Source of the DNA: Clostridia bacterium
Lineage (GTDB): Bacteria > Bacillota_A > Clostridia > Christensenellales > Aristaeellaceae
Assembly (NCBI GenBank): GCA_017397695.1
Contig: JAFQIF010000070.1
Coordinates: 1 to 6,359, forward strand
Reading direction: 5' to 3'
Length of the DNA stretch: 6,359 nt
Shown here piece by piece: positions 5,826-6,359 of the stretch; within the stretch, counting starts at the first letter, position 1, and each line of letters begins with the position of its first letter. Made by a program: the position numbers and the translations under genes. The notes below the pieces were generated by a model that did not search any database, was not told the origin of the DNA, and saw nothing but the letters and a program-made list of their open reading frames with translations.

Positions 5826-6077
5826 TCATGCTTCCTTATCATGATCCTCAACCAGATATCCTTCCAGCGCCTTGAGCAGATCGTCACAGTCGTCGCTGTA
5901 AATATCCATGCGGATCGGGCGGGACAGATCAATGGAGAAAATACCCAGAATGGATTTGGCATCCACAACATAGCGGCCGGAACGCAGATCCATATCATAT
6001 GGATAGCGATTGACGAGGCTCACAAAATTCTTGACGTGATCAGTCATCATCGTCAGACGGATATTCACAGACTTCAT
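5826..6077 (-). CDS. HPr-like protein lacking the phosphorylatable histidine
   Basis: An 83-residue protein with the HPr fold pattern. Residues 15-31 (VKNFVSLVNRYPYDMDL) align with the first HPr helix and second strand, SGRYVVDAKSILGIFSIDL (33-51) with the Ser-46 region, and 62-75 with the last helix. In this alignment the position of the PTS catalytic His15 holds M11 and the GIHARPA motif is gone. The regulatory Ser46 is kept as S42 within KSILG. It therefore should not carry phosphate in sugar uptake, but could be a Ser-phosphorylated regulatory partner like Crh, which also lacks His15; that role is inference. The ATG at 6075-6077 has AAGGAAGGG at 6087-6095. It is the first gene of an operon with DUF4364, under a near-consensus promoter. 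Confidence 0.87.
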   Translation of the reverse strand: MKSVNIRLTMMTDHVKNFVSLVNRYPYDMDLRSGRYVVDAKSILGIFSIDLSRPIRMDIYSDDCDDLLKALEGYLVEDHDKEA

Positions 6078-6112
6078 ACGAATGATCCCTTCCTTCTGCC
6101 ATACATGTTTGT

Positions 6113-6141
6113 ATTATACTCCAAACACCTTTTGAATGCAA
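6113..6141 (-). promoter_or_regulatory. promoter of the HPr-like/DUF4364 operon
   Basis: Minus strand -35 TTGCAT (6136-6141), a 17-base spacer, and a perfect -10 TATAAT (6113-6118). The start is expected near 6106, giving a leader of about 29 bases. The perfect palindrome at 6145-6158 sits just upstream of the -35 box. Confidence 0.85.
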
Positions 6142-6144
6142 GAT

Positions 6145-6158
6145 ATGACAACTGTCAT
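6145..6158. promoter_or_regulatory. 14-bp perfect palindrome, possible operator
   Basis: ATGACA-AC-TGTCAT is an inverted repeat of two 6-base arms. It lies three bases upstream of the -35 box of the HPr-like operon and about 40 bases before the -35 of the divergent tRNA promoter. This is a typical place for an activator or regulator site, but no family motif is recognised. Confidence 0.4.
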
Positions 6159-6169
6159 CCCGCACACAG

Positions 6170-6189
6170 AAACTTTTTCAAAAAAGTTT
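6170..6189. repeat. A/T-rich inverted repeat upstream of the tRNA promoter
   Basis: AAACTTTTT and AAAAAGTTT pair over nine bases around CA. The A-tracts from 6180 to 6196 lie just upstream of the tRNA -35 box, where they could act as an UP element for RNA polymerase. Similar A/T-rich palindromes are common between clostridial genes. Confidence 0.5.
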
Positions 6190-6199
6190 TCAAAAGGGG

Positions 6200-6228
6200 T
6201 TGACATTATCTCTGCATAGATGTATACT
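6200..6228 (+). promoter_or_regulatory. sigma-A-type promoter of tRNA-Val
   Basis: A perfect -35 TTGACA (6200-6205), a 17-base spacer, and -10 TATACT (6223-6228). The transcript start is expected near 6235, seven bases before the mature tRNA. It is one of the two strongest promoters in the window. Confidence 0.9.
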
Positions 6229-6241
6229 ATGTCTCGTGCTT

Positions 6242-6318
6242 GGGGTCTTAGCTCAGCTGGTCAGAGCGCCACGTTGACATCGTGGAGGTCGTAGGTTCGA
6301 GCCCTATAGACCCCACCA
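6242..6318 (+). tRNA. tRNA-Val (anticodon GAC)
   Basis: A complete cloverleaf of 77 bases with the CCA end encoded. The acceptor stem is GGGGTCT (6242-6248) with AGACCCC (6308-6314), discriminator A6315 and CCA at 6316-6318. The D stem is GCTC/GAGC. The anticodon stem is CCACG/CGTGG around TTGACAT, giving anticodon GAC at 6276-6278, which reads GUC and GUU (valine). The T arm is GTAGG/CCTAT with the loop TTCGAGC. It has its own promoter at 6200-6228. No clear terminator follows before the window ends, so it may head a larger tRNA or RNA transcript. Confidence 0.97.
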
Positions 6319-6322
6319 GCTA

Positions 6323-6344
6323 AGTGTGAGTTAGTCGCCACACT
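6323..6344 (+). other. short hairpin after tRNA-Val
   Basis: AGTGTG (6323-6328) and CACACT (6339-6344) pair around a 10-base loop. No T-run follows, so it is not a good terminator. It may be a spacer structure for tRNA 3' processing or simply chance. Nothing else is recognisable up to 6359. Confidence 0.25.
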
Positions 6345-6359
6345 GGATGCCGCTTCCGA

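Overview
The window comes from a low-to-middle GC Bacillota, most likely a Clostridia-type anaerobe. Several signs agree: a T-box leader in front of glycyl-tRNA synthetase, an RqcP (YabO) homolog, a DUF4364 winged-helix protein next to an HPr-like protein without the catalytic histidine, strong AGGAGG-type ribosome binding sites, and consensus sigma-A promoters with 17-bp spacers. The species cannot be read from the sequence.

All protein genes lie on the minus strand, so transcription runs right to left. (1) At 1-420 is the 5' end of glyQS with its leader: a consensus promoter, a glycine-type T-box and its terminator. (2) At 436-3090 a tight cluster is transcribed in the order rqcP, ispDF (fused), a GNAT acetyltransferase and a membrane-anchored Mrr-type nuclease. 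The rqcP stop and the ispDF start overlap by one base, and the other gaps are 15 and 19 bases. (3) At 3110-3274 four short hairpins are packed into the gap without a gene. (4) At 3274-4893 a polytopic membrane protein (DUF6020 / GT-C-like) has its own promoter. (5) At 4894-5235 there is no protein gene. This stretch holds a plus-strand promoter candidate, a pyrimidine-rich segment and a strong terminator, which together look like an undescribed small RNA; the terminator of the next operon follows. (6) At 5236-6141 a two-gene operon (HPr-like, then DUF4364) has a near-consensus promoter and a clean terminator. (7) At 6145-6359 are a perfect palindrome, an A/T-rich hairpin, a consensus plus-strand promoter and tRNA-Val(GAC).

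The genes are mostly housekeeping: translation (glyQS, tRNA-Val, ribosome quality control), isoprenoid precursor synthesis (ispDF) and envelope or regulatory functions. The most interesting signals are non-coding. The first is the candidate CU-rich small RNA at about 5007-5150, which carries three exact CTTCCCC heptamers, two in predicted hairpin loops and one in an unstructured linker. The second is the glyQS T-box, whose stem I appears to be drastically shortened.
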